Source: Paracoccaceae bacterium
GTDB lineage: Bacteria; Pseudomonadota; Alphaproteobacteria; Rhodobacterales; Rhodobacteraceae
Assembly: GCA_016778765.1 (NCBI GenBank)
Contig: JADHOV010000012.1
Location: forward strand, 1 to 64,000
DNA length: 64,000 bases
Reading direction: 5' to 3'
The translations under genes and the position numbers were made by a program. Shown here piece by piece: positions 37,393-47,004 of this stretch. The notes beneath the pieces were generated by a model. That model was not told the origin of the DNA and ran no database searches. It saw nothing but the letters and a program-made list of their open reading frames with translations. Each line of letters begins with the position of its first letter. Position 1 is the stretch's first letter.

Positions 37393-38595
37393 ATGCGCTT
37401 TATCAATTGGACATTCACCCGCCTTGCAAGCGCTGCGATACTCAGCCTGCCTCTGCTCTTTAGCAGCCCAATATATGCACAATCCTGTGGTGGTGATTTT
37501 GCCGATTTTGTTGTGCAATTAAAGCGCGAAGCGCAAACCAAAGGGGCGCCAGTCGCGCAGGTCAATGCATTTTTCAAAACGGTTGAACACAGTCCAAAGG
37601 TGCTAAAAGCCGATCGGGCACAGGCCATTTTCCAGCTGCCCTTTATCGAATTCTCTGGAAAATTAATCAGCGATCACAGGATGGCACATGGGCAAAAAAA
37701 TGCGACGACACATAAGTATATTTTTGATCAGATTGAAGATCTCTACGGCATTCCCCCAGGGGTTTTATTGGCATTTTGGGCCTTTGAAACCGATTTCGGC
37801 GCGTTTCAGGGCAATTTTAATACGCGCAATGCTTTGGTCACCTTGGCTCATGATTGCCGGCGACCAGAGCTATTTCGGCCGCAAATCTTTGCCGCGTTAG
37901 AGCTGTTTTTAAGGGATGAGTTTAACCCAGAAACAACGCAAGGGGCTTGGGCGGGCGAAGTCGGCATGGTGCAAATGCTGCCCCAAGATATTTTGGACAA
38001 TGGCGTTGATGGGGATGGGGATGGGCTTGTTGATCTGAGATCCTCGCCTGCCGATGCTTTGATGTCTGGCGCAAAAATGTTGTCAAATATGGGCTGGAGA
38101 GCTGCGCAGCCTTGGCTGCAAGAGGTGATTTTACCCTTTGATATGGATTGGAGCCTGACCGGGCTGGATACCCAAAAACCAGTTTCCAACTGGGCGGCTT
38201 TGGGGGTCCAAGGGGCCAACCAGCCGCTCTATCCAGCTGATCTGGAAAGCTCCATTATTTTGCCCCAAGGCCGGTTTGGACCCGCCTTTATCGCTTATCC
38301 GAATTTTCATGTGTATTTCGAATGGAACCAAAGCTTTGTGTACGTGACCACGGCTGCTTATTTTGCCACCTTGCTCGAAGGCAGCCCGCGCTATGGGTTC
38401 GAACTTGAAGATCCCGGGTTGAACAGAGCGGAAATGAAAAGCTTGCAAAGCGCTCTGCGCGATCTGGGCTATGATGTCGGCAAACTTGATGGCATTCTGG
38501 GCGCTCAAACGCGCCGCGCCGTGCAAGAGGTTCAAAGCGGGTTGGGGCTGCCTGCAGATGCTTGGCCAACATGGGCGCTGTTAAACGCGCTTTAA
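37393..38595 (+). CDS. lytic murein transglycosylase (MltB type) with peptidoglycan-binding domain
   Basis: 400 residues from ATG 37393, which has an ideal AAGGAGG five bases upstream. A signal peptide ends at about IYAQS (residue 27). The lytic transglycosylase domain runs about 30-330 with the catalytic Glu in FWAFETDFGAF and the GEVGMVQMLPQDIL block. Residues about 345-400 form a PG_binding_1 domain (LRDLGYDVGKLDGILGAQTRRAV). It cleaves the MurNAc-GlcNAc bond to leave 1,6-anhydro ends during wall remodelling. Confidence 0.92.
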   Translation: MRFINWTFTRLASAAILSLPLLFSSPIYAQSCGGDFADFVVQLKREAQTKGAPVAQVNAFFKTVEHSPKVLKADRAQAIFQLPFIEFSGKLISDHRMAHGQKNATTHKYIFDQIEDLYGIPPGVLLAFWAFETDFGAFQGNFNTRNALVTLAHDCRRPELFRPQIFAALELFLRDEFNPETTQGAWAGEVGMVQMLPQDILDNGVDGDGDGLVDLRSSPADALMSGAKMLSNMGWRAAQPWLQEVILPFDMDWSLTGLDTQKPVSNWAALGVQGANQPLYPADLESSIILPQGRFGPAFIAYPNFHVYFEWNQSFVYVTTAAYFATLLEGSPRYGFELEDPGLNRAEMKSLQSALRDLGYDVGKLDGILGAQTRRAVQEVQSGLGLPADAWPTWALLNAL

Positions 38596-38661
38596 GTCAT
38601 GGCAAACTCAAGCCCCCCAAGCGCGTTGCAAAATCCGGTGAACCATTATCCGCTGGAAAGC

Positions 38662-41600
38662 TTACGCCACCAAGCTTTCGGCTTTTTTCAAATCCACCGA
38701 CACCAACTGGCTGACCCCTTGTTCCTGCATTGTGACGCCAAATAAACGATCCATCCGCGCCATGGTGACCGCGTGATGCGTGATGATTAAAAACCGCGTA
38801 TCTGTGCGGCGGCACATTTCATCTAACAGATCACAAAAGCGCGTGACGTTGGCATCATCAAGCGGGGCATCCACCTCATCAAGCACACAAATCGGCGCAG
38901 GATTGGCCAAGAAAACGGCAAAAATGAGCGCCATCGCAGTGAGCGTTTGCTCTCCGCCCGACAATAAAGACAAGGTGCTCAGTTTTTTCCCGGGGGGTTG
39001 GCACATAATCTCCAGCCCTGCCTCAAGCGGATCATCGCTTTCCACCAAAACCAAATTGGCCTCGCCGCCGCCAAATAAGTGCTTAAACAAAAGCCCAAAA
39101 TTGCTGTTCACCTGCTCAAACGCGGTCAAAAGCCGCTCGCGCCCCTCGCGATTCAAGCCCGCGATGCCATTGCGCAGCGTGTGAATCGCTGCTTCCAAAT
39201 CGGCTTTTTCTTCGCTTAAGCTTTTATGCTCGCTCTCAACCTCTTTAGCATCTTCTTCTGCGCGCAGGTTCACGGCCCCCAACGCTTCGCGTTGGCGTTT
39301 CAACCGATTCACTTCCGCTTCTATTTCATCCGCATGCGGCATGCGATCCGCATCCGTTGATAAAGAGTTCAGCAATTCTTGCGGGGTGGTTTGCAACTCA
39401 TCCTCGATGCGCTGCGCGGCGGTCGCTTTTGTTTCTTGCGCGGCCTCTGCACGCGCCTCTGCGCCGGCACGCGCCTCCCGCGCCTCGGACGCGGCCCGTT
39501 CGGAATCCCGCTCTTGCGCAATTGCATTGCGCAAAGCCGCTTCGCCTGTTGCCAAATTATCGCCCGCAGCTTTGCGCCGCGTTTCAGCCTGCGCAATGGC
39601 GCTGCTCAGCTCTTCCCGTTTGCGTGCCAAAGCATCGGGCACCAGCGCCGCCTCTGCCAAATCTGCCTCTGTCTGCGATTTGCGTTCCAGCAACTCAACT
39701 CGTCTTTGATCGGCGGTTTCAAGCCGCAATCGCCACCCGCTAAGCTCTTTGGTGACCTGTTGTTTACGGCGAATCCGCGCTTCGCCAGCGCGGCGCAACT
39801 CATCTTGTTCTGAGCGCTTCGACAACATGGTAATGCGCGCCGCTTCCACGGTGAGCTTGATATCTTCAACGCGGTCTTTCAACGATTGGATATCTTCTAA
39901 TGCGTCAACCGCCATCTGCGCCTCGGCGCGTTGCGCCTCAGCGCCTAAGCTTTCCTCTGCATGGCGCGCAACGGCCAATGTCAGGTTTTCCACCCGGCCT
40001 TTTGCCAAATTTAACTTCGCTTCGGAATTGCTGAGCGCGCGATTTGTTTCAATCACCTCGCGATCTGCTTGACGGCGCGCTTCGCGCGCGCGCTGGTCTT
40101 TACCTGCCCACTCGGTAAGCTCCCCCGATAACAGATCATGGGCCGCGCGCGCGGCGTGCAATTCGGCCTCTGTCTGAGCCATTTTCTGCTTGAGCTCTTC
40201 CAACCTGTTCACTTGCTCAAGATGCAGCGCCGCAGTCGATGACGCATCTTCTGACCAGATACAATAGCCATCCCAGCGCCATAGGTCCCCTTCCAAACTG
40301 ACCAAACGTTGGCCGGGCTGCAAAGCCGCTTGCAAGCGCGCGCCCTCATCCCCATCCACCAAACCGATCTGCGTCATCCGCCGCCCCAACGCATCGGGCG
40401 TAGAGACATGATTACTTAAGGGGGTTATGCCGTTGGGCAGCGGTTGCGCAACGGGGTAATCGGGCAAGAACCGCCATCCTGACAGGGCATCTTCACCCTC
40501 AACCTCTGCCGCCCTTAAATCATCTGCCAAAGCCGCTCCAAGGGCTTTTTCAAACCCTTGTTCCACCTGCAAGCGATCAAGCAACTGCCCGCCCTCTTGA
40601 GATCCGCGCGCCAAAAGCTTGGCCAGAGCGGTCACTTCAGCTTCCAATGCCGTGTGTTCACCCTCTGCACGCGATCGTTGGGCACGCGCCTCGGCCTCGC
40701 GCGCCTGCGTGTCAGAGCGCGCCGTTTCGACCCGTTCAAGCGCCTGCTCACATTGCTCTGCTTGCGCCTGCGCCTGCGCGGCCAGGCTTTGATCAACGTC
40801 AAACGCTTCGGCCGCCTCAACCGCCTGTTGCTCAGAATGCTGCAAAGCCTGTTTGGCTTTTTCAGCCTCATCGCGGCTGCGCTGCAGGGTTTTCTCGCTG
40901 TCTTGCAACAAACGATGCGCAGATTGGTGGCGCGCCGACAAACGGGCCACATCTTCGGTTAATTGCGAAAGATCTGCTTCCCGCGCTTGCAACACAGCAG
41001 AGGCATCCTGCGACTCTTGCGTCGCAGTCGACAATTTATCGTCTTGGCCCAAGGCCGCTTTCGACAATTCTTCCGTTTCCCACTCCAAACGATCAATCAT
41101 CTCCGATGCGTCACGATTCAGAGCCTCTTCGCGGGTGATGTCTTGAGCCAGCTGCAGCGAACGGCCACCCAGCGTCTCGATCTTTTGCTGCGCATCACTT
41201 TCTTGCGCGCTCAATGTCTCGCGCTGAACTTGCAACCTCTGCAGCAAAGCCGCCGCAATCGCTTCTTCCTCGCGCACTGGCGGCAAGGCTTCTTCAGCTT
41301 CCGATCTCAACTGACCATTGCTGCGCGCCATACCTTCCGCTTTCGAGGCCGCCAATATTTGCGCCTGCAAAGCTTGGGCTGTGCTCTGGCACAGCTCATC
41401 GGCTTCTTTCCAGCGCCGAAACAACAACAAACCTTCTGCGCTGCGCAAATCTTTCGCAATCGCGCGATAGCGCGCCGCATGTTTGGCCTGCCGGGCCAGC
41501 TGGGCCAATTGACTGGCAAGCTGCTCGAGCACATCATCCACCCGCCCCAAATTGCTTTCCGCAGCATTCAGCTTCAGCTCGGCCTCATGGCGGCGCTGAT

Positions 41601-42120
41601 ATAATCCGGAAATGCCCGCTGCCTCTTCTAACACACGGCGGCGGTTTTTGGGCTTAGCGTTGATCAATTCGGCAATTTGCCCTTGTCGCACCAGCGCTGG
41701 AGAATGAGCCCCTGTTGAGGCATCGGCAAACAGCATTTGCACGTCGCGGGCCCGTACGTCTTTTCCCGACACCTTATAGGCGCTGCCCGCATCGCGCGTG
41801 ATGCGGCGCACAACATCCAACACATCCACCTCGTTGAACGCGGCGGGTGCCAAGCGTTCAGCATTGTCCAAATGTAACGTAACTTCGGCAAAATTGCGCG
41901 CCGGGCGCGTGGCAGCCCCCGCGAAAATCACATCATTCATACCGCCGCCGCGCATCGCCGTGGGGCGGTTTTCACCCATCACCCAGCGCAACGCTTCAAG
42001 CAAATTTGATTTACCGCACCCGTTTGGGCCCACAACACCAGTCAATCCATCTGAAATCAACAATTCAGTTGGATCAACAAAACTTTTGAAACCTGTCAGT
42101 CGCAGTTTGGAAAAACGCAC
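38662..42120 (-). CDS. smc: chromosome segregation protein SMC
   Basis: About 1152 residues. N-terminal ATPase half with Walker A GPNGCGKSN near 30-38; long heptad-rich coiled coils (about 170-490 and 650-990, rich in Ala, Glu, Gln, Arg); a hinge near 500-640 (LDRLQVEQGFEKALGAAL...); C-terminal half with the ABC signature LSGGEQTLTAMALIFA and Walker B PICVLDEVDAPLDD. It organises newly replicated chromosomes with ScpA/ScpB. The first in-frame codon is GTG 42126; I prefer GTG 42120, giving MRFSKLRLTGFKSFVDPTE, the usual start. Confidence 0.97.
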   Translation of the reverse strand: MRFSKLRLTGFKSFVDPTELLISDGLTGVVGPNGCGKSNLLEALRWVMGENRPTAMRGGGMNDVIFAGAATRPARNFAEVTLHLDNAERLAPAAFNEVDVLDVVRRITRDAGSAYKVSGKDVRARDVQMLFADASTGAHSPALVRQGQIAELINAKPKNRRRVLEEAAGISGLYQRRHEAELKLNAAESNLGRVDDVLEQLASQLAQLARQAKHAARYRAIAKDLRSAEGLLLFRRWKEADELCQSTAQALQAQILAASKAEGMARSNGQLRSEAEEALPPVREEEAIAAALLQRLQVQRETLSAQESDAQQKIETLGGRSLQLAQDITREEALNRDASEMIDRLEWETEELSKAALGQDDKLSTATQESQDASAVLQAREADLSQLTEDVARLSARHQSAHRLLQDSEKTLQRSRDEAEKAKQALQHSEQQAVEAAEAFDVDQSLAAQAQAQAEQCEQALERVETARSDTQAREAEARAQRSRAEGEHTALEAEVTALAKLLARGSQEGGQLLDRLQVEQGFEKALGAALADDLRAAEVEGEDALSGWRFLPDYPVAQPLPNGITPLSNHVSTPDALGRRMTQIGLVDGDEGARLQAALQPGQRLVSLEGDLWRWDGYCIWSEDASSTAALHLEQVNRLEELKQKMAQTEAELHAARAAHDLLSGELTEWAGKDQRAREARRQADREVIETNRALSNSEAKLNLAKGRVENLTLAVARHAEESLGAEAQRAEAQMAVDALEDIQSLKDRVEDIKLTVEAARITMLSKRSEQDELRRAGEARIRRKQQVTKELSGWRLRLETADQRRVELLERKSQTEADLAEAALVPDALARKREELSSAIAQAETRRKAAGDNLATGEAALRNAIAQERDSERAASEAREARAGAEARAEAAQETKATAAQRIEDELQTTPQELLNSLSTDADRMPHADEIEAEVNRLKRQREALGAVNLRAEEDAKEVESEHKSLSEEKADLEAAIHTLRNGIAGLNREGRERLLTAFEQVNSNFGLLFKHLFGGGEANLVLVESDDPLEAGLEIMCQPPGKKLSTLSLLSGGEQTLTAMALIFAVFLANPAPICVLDEVDAPLDDANVTRFCDLLDEMCRRTDTRFLIITHHAVTMARMDRLFGVTMQEQGVSQLVSVDLKKAESLVA

Positions 42121-42292
42121 CCGCACCCGCCTTTGATTCTCTGGTCTAAATCGTGCCTTTGACGCAGAGCAGAGTCAACAGATCACCACTGTATCTCGTG
42201 TGCTTACTTTGGTTAATGTCTAGATATCGTAGAATTGACATCCACACCATAGGGGCTGGCGCTTTGGCCAAGACAGGGTTTATAGTCAAGCA

Positions 42293-42751
42293 ATGACGTC
42301 AATCTCCATCGCCATCGCGGATCCCCGACACCCTGAAATCACCCAATTGCTACAGCAAAGCCATGCCTTAATGCAGGAGCTTTTCGCAAGCGATGAAAAT
42401 CACTTTTTATCAATTGAAGAGTTGCGCTCACCTTATATTCGGTTCTTTGCCGCCCGCCAGAAAGGGCGCTATATCGGCTGCGGCGCGCTGGCTATCAGGC
42501 CAGATTATGGTGAGATAAAATCGATGTTTACCGATCCCAAAGCCCGCAGGGCTGGCGTCGCCAAAGCGATACTTGACCGGCTTGAAGCCCAAGCGCGACA
42601 ACTTAAGCTGCCAAAATTGATGCTGGAAACCGGCGATTTGCTTTCGCATGCCCAGCGCCTCTACACGCAAGCAGGATTCACGCTTTGCGGGCCATTTGGG
42701 GATTACAAAAGGCAAAGCAGCTCGGTTTTTATGCAAAAAATACTGCCTTAA
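42293..42751 (+). CDS. GNAT family N-acetyltransferase
   Basis: 152 residues. The acetyl-CoA loop is DPKARRAGVAKAILDRLE near 83-100 (RxxGxx pattern) and the C-terminal strand-helix is QRLYTQAGFTLCGPFGDY. Typical of the small-molecule GNATs related to E. coli YpeA/PhnO-like proteins; substrate unknown. Divergent from smc; its stop overlaps the end of a convergent small gene by four bases. Confidence 0.87.
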   Translation: MTSISIAIADPRHPEITQLLQQSHALMQELFASDENHFLSIEELRSPYIRFFAARQKGRYIGCGALAIRPDYGEIKSMFTDPKARRAGVAKAILDRLEAQARQLKLPKLMLETGDLLSHAQRLYTQAGFTLCGPFGDYKRQSSSVFMQKILP

Positions 42752-42969
42752 ACATCACAGGCATGAAACCCCAAAGCAACCGAAGGATCGGCCCAGATGA
42801 TGGCCACATCCTCGCAGCCCACCACCTGGCGCATCGCCTGCAAAGCAATCGGCCTAACCTGCCTTGTAGAGGGAAAACCCATTGAGTTAAGACGCAGCGC
42901 CTCGATCATTTGCCCGCGTACTCGAATATCAAATTTCATATTCTTATGGCGCACGGTCTGCGTAGGCAT
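42748..42969 (-). CDS. small hypothetical protein
   Basis: 73 residues. The text RVRGQMIEALRLNSMGFPSTRQVRPIAL in outline, followed by IIWADPSVALGFHACD, looks like a compact folded protein rather than random translation and I believe it is conserved in roseobacters, but I cannot name a family. Start ATG 42969. Its end overlaps the convergent acetyltransferase gene by four bases. Downstream use of codons matches its neighbours. Confidence 0.5.
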   Translation of the reverse strand: MPTQTVRHKNMKFDIRVRGQMIEALRLNSMGFPSTRQVRPIALQAMRQVVGCEDVAIIWADPSVALGFHACDV

Positions 42970-43140
42970 ACCCTGAAACGCTAGGTTCCATCATCACAAG
43001 ACATTAAAAAAATAAGAAAAACGCACCAATATTTAAACAAAACAACACTTATAACTTAATTAAATCTGACATTTGCTTGCAGAAAAAAATGGCATATATA
43101 AGGCGCTACACTAGACAAACACCCGGATAGAGGATGCATT

Positions 43141-43911
43141 TTGCCATTTCAAAAGGTAACTTCTGAAAAGCTGTCCCATGCTGTGACCCGCCAAATTGAG
43201 CAGTTGATCCTGCGCGGCATTTTGCGTCCTGGGGAACGATTGCCTTCCGAGCGCGAATTATCCGAGCGTTTTGCAGTTTCACGGCCATCGCTGCGTGAAG
43301 CGATTGCGCACTTGCAAGAGCGCGGCTTGCTCACGTCAAAAGCCGGCGCAGGCATTTATATCGCAAATGTGCTGGGCAACTCGTTTTCACCAGCCCTTGT
43401 CAGCCTGTTCAGCAGCCATGAAGAAGCCGTGTTTGATTATATTGGTTTTCGCCGTGATCTTGAGGGGTTGGCCGCAGAGCGCGCCGCCAAATTCGCCTCT
43501 GATACAGATTTGCGCGTGATCCAAACCATTTTTGATAAAATGCAGGCGGCGCATCACAAACGGAACCCAACCGATGAAGCTCGACTCGATGCCGAATTTC
43601 ACCTATCGATCATCGAGGCCAGCCATAATGTTATTATGCTGCATATGATGCGGTCCATGTATGACCTGTTGCAAGAAGGTGTGTTTTACAACCGCCAAAT
43701 GATGTTCAAGCGACGCGTCACGCGCGGCGAAATCTTAGAGCAACATCGCGCGATCAATACCGCGTTGCAGGCTCGTGACCCCGAGGCCTCGCGCGCCGCG
43801 GTTGAGGTTCATATGGAATATATCGAAACTGCCCTGCAAGATTTAAAAATATCAGAGCGCAATGAAACGATTGCGCAACAGCGCTATGAGCATGAACAAG
43901 AGCGTGGATAA
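43141..43911 (+). CDS. FadR-type (GntR family) transcriptional regulator
   Basis: 256 residues. N-terminal winged helix (about 8-75) with LRPGERLPSERELSERFAVSRPSLREAI; C-terminal FCD domain (about 90-235) with the metal-ligand candidates in DAEFH, the NVIMLHMM region and EVHMEY. PdhR, LldR and GlcC belong here, so a carboxylate such as pyruvate, lactate or glycolate is a likely effector. The start is TTG 43141 (MPFQKVTSEKL); an ATG seven bases upstream is out of frame, and GAGG lies eight bases before the TTG. No obvious target operon is adjacent, and I saw no perfect TGGTnnnACCA-type operator. Confidence 0.88.
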   Translation: MPFQKVTSEKLSHAVTRQIEQLILRGILRPGERLPSERELSERFAVSRPSLREAIAHLQERGLLTSKAGAGIYIANVLGNSFSPALVSLFSSHEEAVFDYIGFRRDLEGLAAERAAKFASDTDLRVIQTIFDKMQAAHHKRNPTDEARLDAEFHLSIIEASHNVIMLHMMRSMYDLLQEGVFYNRQMMFKRRVTRGEILEQHRAINTALQARDPEASRAAVEVHMEYIETALQDLKISERNETIAQQRYEHEQERG

Positions 43912-43932
43912 GCATAAAGCCCGCCGGTTTGA

Positions 43933-44550
43933 TTATGTTTTTCGAAAGCTGCACACCCAAGCCCAAAAATTCGAAAGCCGCTCGTCTACCGCGTCAAAAA
44001 TGGGAGATAAGCGGCTGGCATAAAACCGAAGCCACCGCACCCGAAGAGCCCAAAAAGCCAATCCCAGAAGCGTCAAAAAAACGGTATTGAACCATGGAAA
44101 TGATGTTTCATCCGGGCCAGATACCGGTTTAAGGGACACCGCATTTGGATAGATAGACAAAAACGTATTGCGCCAGCCATAATGCCGGATTTTCACCCAT
44201 TGCACCTGCGCGCTTGATTTTGCACTGCGCAGATTTGACGCCTCGGCCTGCAAATTTGACGTGTCAAATTTGAAATAAAACGGCCAACCCCATCCAGTAT
44301 CCTCATTGCGAAACACGATCGGTCGATCCTGCGCATCAAAACTCTCTATAAAAAACACATCCCGGTTCGATTGCGGGCGGCCATCCTCGCCACTATGGCG
44401 CGCCCAAAATAGCCCCGTACGGCCAAAATCAATCCACTTTTCATAGGTGTCATTTATACGAACAACATCATTTTGGGGCAGCGTATAATGCAAGACCCCG
44501 ATGCCGATCATTACCAAAATTGCCTGAAAACTTCTTACCAAAAACCGCAT
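43933..44550 (-). CDS. DUF1523 family membrane protein
   Basis: 205 residues from ATG 44550, with AGGCGG five bases upstream. One N-terminal hydrophobic segment (FQAILVMIGIGVLHYTL) and one near residue 165 (TVFLTLLGLAFWALRV) flank a periplasmic-looking region containing NDVVRINDTYEK, DRPIVFRNEDTGWGWPFYFKF and WVKIRHYGWRNTFLSIYPNAVSLKPV, the DUF1523 landmarks. Function unknown. Convergent with the FadR-type regulator. Confidence 0.8.
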   Translation of the reverse strand: MRFLVRSFQAILVMIGIGVLHYTLPQNDVVRINDTYEKWIDFGRTGLFWARHSGEDGRPQSNRDVFFIESFDAQDRPIVFRNEDTGWGWPFYFKFDTSNLQAEASNLRSAKSSAQVQWVKIRHYGWRNTFLSIYPNAVSLKPVSGPDETSFPWFNTVFLTLLGLAFWALRVRWLRFYASRLSPIFDAVDERLSNFWAWVCSFRKT

Positions 44551-44699
44551 ATGCACCGCCTAAAAAATACTGACGGGTTTAATCTAAGCCCAAACCTTTA
44601 AAAATGCACCCCTATAGCAACCATATGATGGTTAAAATTACAACGCAAACGCTCAAAAAAGCGTTGGAGCGCTGGTAAACAGGCCCCAACGCAGGATTG

Positions 44700-45908
44700 T
44701 TACGCAATCACATTAAATTTGGGCCCATAGGGATAACCGGTGATGTTCTCGGCGCCCTCTTCTGTAATCACCAAAATATCATGTTCCCGGTAGCCACCGG
44801 CCCCGGCTTGCCCGTCTGGGATTGTCAACATCGGCTCCATCGAAATCACCATGCCCGGCGCCAGAACAGTGTCGATATCTTCGCGTAATTCCAACCCTGC
44901 CTCGCGGCCATAATAATGCGACAGCACGCCAAAAGAATGGCCATATCCAAAACTGCGATATTGTAATAGGCCCTGTTCTTCAAAGAATTGGTTTATGCGC
45001 CCCGTTATCTGCGAACAACGCATGCCGGGCTTTAACAAACCCATACCCAATTCATGCGCCTCTATATTGGCTTGCCAAATCTTTAAGCTCGCGGGATCAA
45101 CCTCACCCAAAAACAAGGTCCGCTCAAGCGCCGTGTAATAGGCCGAAATCATAGGAAATGTATTAAGCGACAAAATATCGCCCGGTTGAACTTTCCGCGC
45201 CGTGACTGGGTTATGCGCGCCATCGGTGTTCAAACCCGATTGAAACCAGACCCAAGTATCGCGATATTCAGCCTCGGGAAACCGTTCTGCGATTGCGAGC
45301 TCCATGGCATCTCGACCCGCCATGGCAATATCCAATTCGCGCGCCTGATCTTTAATCGCGGCGCGAATAGCATAGCCTCCAATAGCCGCAATTTCTGCTC
45401 CGGCGCGAATTAAAGCAATTTCAGCCTCTGATTTGAGCATGCGCTGCCTCATGCTTGCCGGCGCAAGATCCACCAAATTTGAGGGCTCTAAACAGGTATG
45501 TAACCTATCATGCTGCGCCAAAGTCAAATGATCTGCTTCATAGCCGATCACCGCCTGTCTCCCGGTAACGGACACCACCGCCGCCCAAAAATTATTGCGC
45601 TGCCAATCCGTATAGGTGATATTTTCTCCATAGCAGCGGCGCCAAGGCTGACCGCCATCGATTCCCGCCGAAATCGTGAAACTGCTATCTGCAGTCACAA
45701 CCAATCCATAGGGGCGGCCAAAAGCACAATATAAAAACCCTGAGTAATACGCGATGGCTTGCATCGATGTAAGCAGAGCGGCCGAAACCCCATGCTGTTG
45801 CATGGCAGCGCGCAAGCCGCGCAATCGCGCCTCATATTCGGCGTCCGAGAAAGGCAAAGCCGCTTTCTCACCATTGTAAAAGTGATAATATTCGGAACGT
45901 TCAGTCAT
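44700..45908 (-). CDS. creatinase (creatine amidinohydrolase)
   Basis: 402 residues; Pseudomonas creatinase has 403. Hydrolyses creatine to sarcosine and urea. M24 'pita-bread' fold without metal. The diagnostic text is strong: FLYCAFGRPYGLVVT, ISAGIDGGQPWRR, YTDWQRNN, WFQSGLNTDGAHNPVT with H232 exactly at the catalytic His of the Pseudomonas enzyme, YYTALERTLFL, and YGHSFGVLSHYYGREAGLELREDIDTV in outline. Other M24 relatives (Xaa-Pro peptidase, ectoine hydrolase) lack these blocks. I chose ATG 45908; the frame is open to 46028 but that part is unlike the family. The LysR-type regulator gene lies 166 bases upstream on the same strand. Confidence 0.9.
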   Translation of the reverse strand: MTERSEYYHFYNGEKAALPFSDAEYEARLRGLRAAMQQHGVSAALLTSMQAIAYYSGFLYCAFGRPYGLVVTADSSFTISAGIDGGQPWRRCYGENITYTDWQRNNFWAAVVSVTGRQAVIGYEADHLTLAQHDRLHTCLEPSNLVDLAPASMRQRMLKSEAEIALIRAGAEIAAIGGYAIRAAIKDQARELDIAMAGRDAMELAIAERFPEAEYRDTWVWFQSGLNTDGAHNPVTARKVQPGDILSLNTFPMISAYYTALERTLFLGEVDPASLKIWQANIEAHELGMGLLKPGMRCSQITGRINQFFEEQGLLQYRSFGYGHSFGVLSHYYGREAGLELREDIDTVLAPGMVISMEPMLTIPDGQAGAGGYREHDILVITEEGAENITGYPYGPKFNVIA

Positions 45909-46074
45909 TTTTTTGACCCTCCATTGACGTTTCAAAAGAAGGTCCCGGCGTTCAGGACTGTAAGATAGGTTCGCCTGTGCAGAATTGCCCAAACGGGGCG
46001 ACGCCATCGCCCGCACCTTGTCCTGCATTCCCCGAAAACTGCCTGAAAATCAAGTCAAAATTTCAAAACTCATC

Positions 46075-47004
46075 TTACTCGGGAAGGTTTGGTAAAAACC
46101 GCCCCTGTTCGGCGGTTATAAAATCAGAAATCATCCGCACTGCCCCCGTTTGCACGACATCTTTGGGCAATAACAAATACCATTTGCGCATGATCGGAAA
46201 ATCATTGCCGCGTAGCGTCACCAACCGGCCGCTGCGTAATTCTTCAATCACCGTATGCGCCGAAATTAAGGAGATCCCCAAACCCGCAATCACCGCTTGC
46301 TTGATCGTTTCATTCGAATCCATTTCGATGGTCTGATAGACTTGCCCCGGCGCAATACGATCAAGATAACGATTGGCTAAGATCCGTGTTCCTGATCCTT
46401 GCTCACGCGTTAAAATAGGATGCGACAGAATTTCCTCGGGGGCCACGTGATTTCGGTTTGCCAAAGCATGATCGGGCGGCAGAATGATAACATGCGGATG
46501 ATCCCCCAGCACCACCTCAGCGGTTGAAGGCGCTTTGGGTGGCCGCCCCATAATCGCCATATCAACCGCATTTTCTTGCAAAGCCGCGATAATTTGATCG
46601 CGATTTCCAACTTTAAGCATCACGTCAATATCGGGATGAGCGCGTTTGATTTCAGCCACCAATTGCGGCGCAAAATATTTCCCAGTGCTGACCACACCCA
46701 GTACAACAGCCCCCGCCAAGCCTTTGCGCAGCGCGTCAATTTCGCGTACCGCCATCACCAAAGCCTGATAGGATTGGCGTTGCGCGCGCAGCAAAGCATC
46801 GCCCTCTGAGGTCAGCTGGAACCCTTCAGAATTTCTTCGATCAAACATCAAGCAGTTAAAATTCTCTTCTAAAGTCTTCAACTGCGTGTGCACCGCCGGA
46901 GGGGTAAGGTTCAAAATATCGGCGGCACGCGTGATCGACCCGGTTTCGGCAACGGCCTCCAGCGCTCGTAATTGACGAAAAGTAAGGCCATTCAGACGTT
47001 GCAT
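46075..47004 (-). CDS. LysR family regulator, CbbR-like
   Basis: 309 residues. Winged HTH at 1-65 (LRALEAVAETGSITRAADILNLTPPAVHTQLKTLE in outline) and a periplasmic-binding-type effector domain at 90-300. The wording VDMAIMGRPPKAP and GVVSTGKYFAPQLV is close to CbbR, yet no Calvin-cycle operon is in the window. It lies upstream of, and in the same direction as, creatinase, so it may control that gene, but LysR targets are more often divergent. The AT-rich DNA upstream (47,005-47,100) holds T-N11-A-like stretches. Confidence 0.87.
   Translation of the reverse strand: MQRLNGLTFRQLRALEAVAETGSITRAADILNLTPPAVHTQLKTLEENFNCLMFDRRNSEGFQLTSEGDALLRAQRQSYQALVMAVREIDALRKGLAGAVVLGVVSTGKYFAPQLVAEIKRAHPDIDVMLKVGNRDQIIAALQENAVDMAIMGRPPKAPSTAEVVLGDHPHVIILPPDHALANRNHVAPEEILSHPILTREQGSGTRILANRYLDRIAPGQVYQTIEMDSNETIKQAVIAGLGISLISAHTVIEELRSGRLVTLRGNDFPIMRKWYLLLPKDVVQTGAVRMISDFITAEQGRFLPNLPE

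Noticed and set aside
40963-41604. 213-codon plus-strand reading
   Set aside because: It mirrors the repetitive coiled-coil codons of smc; such regions commonly give long shadow frames.
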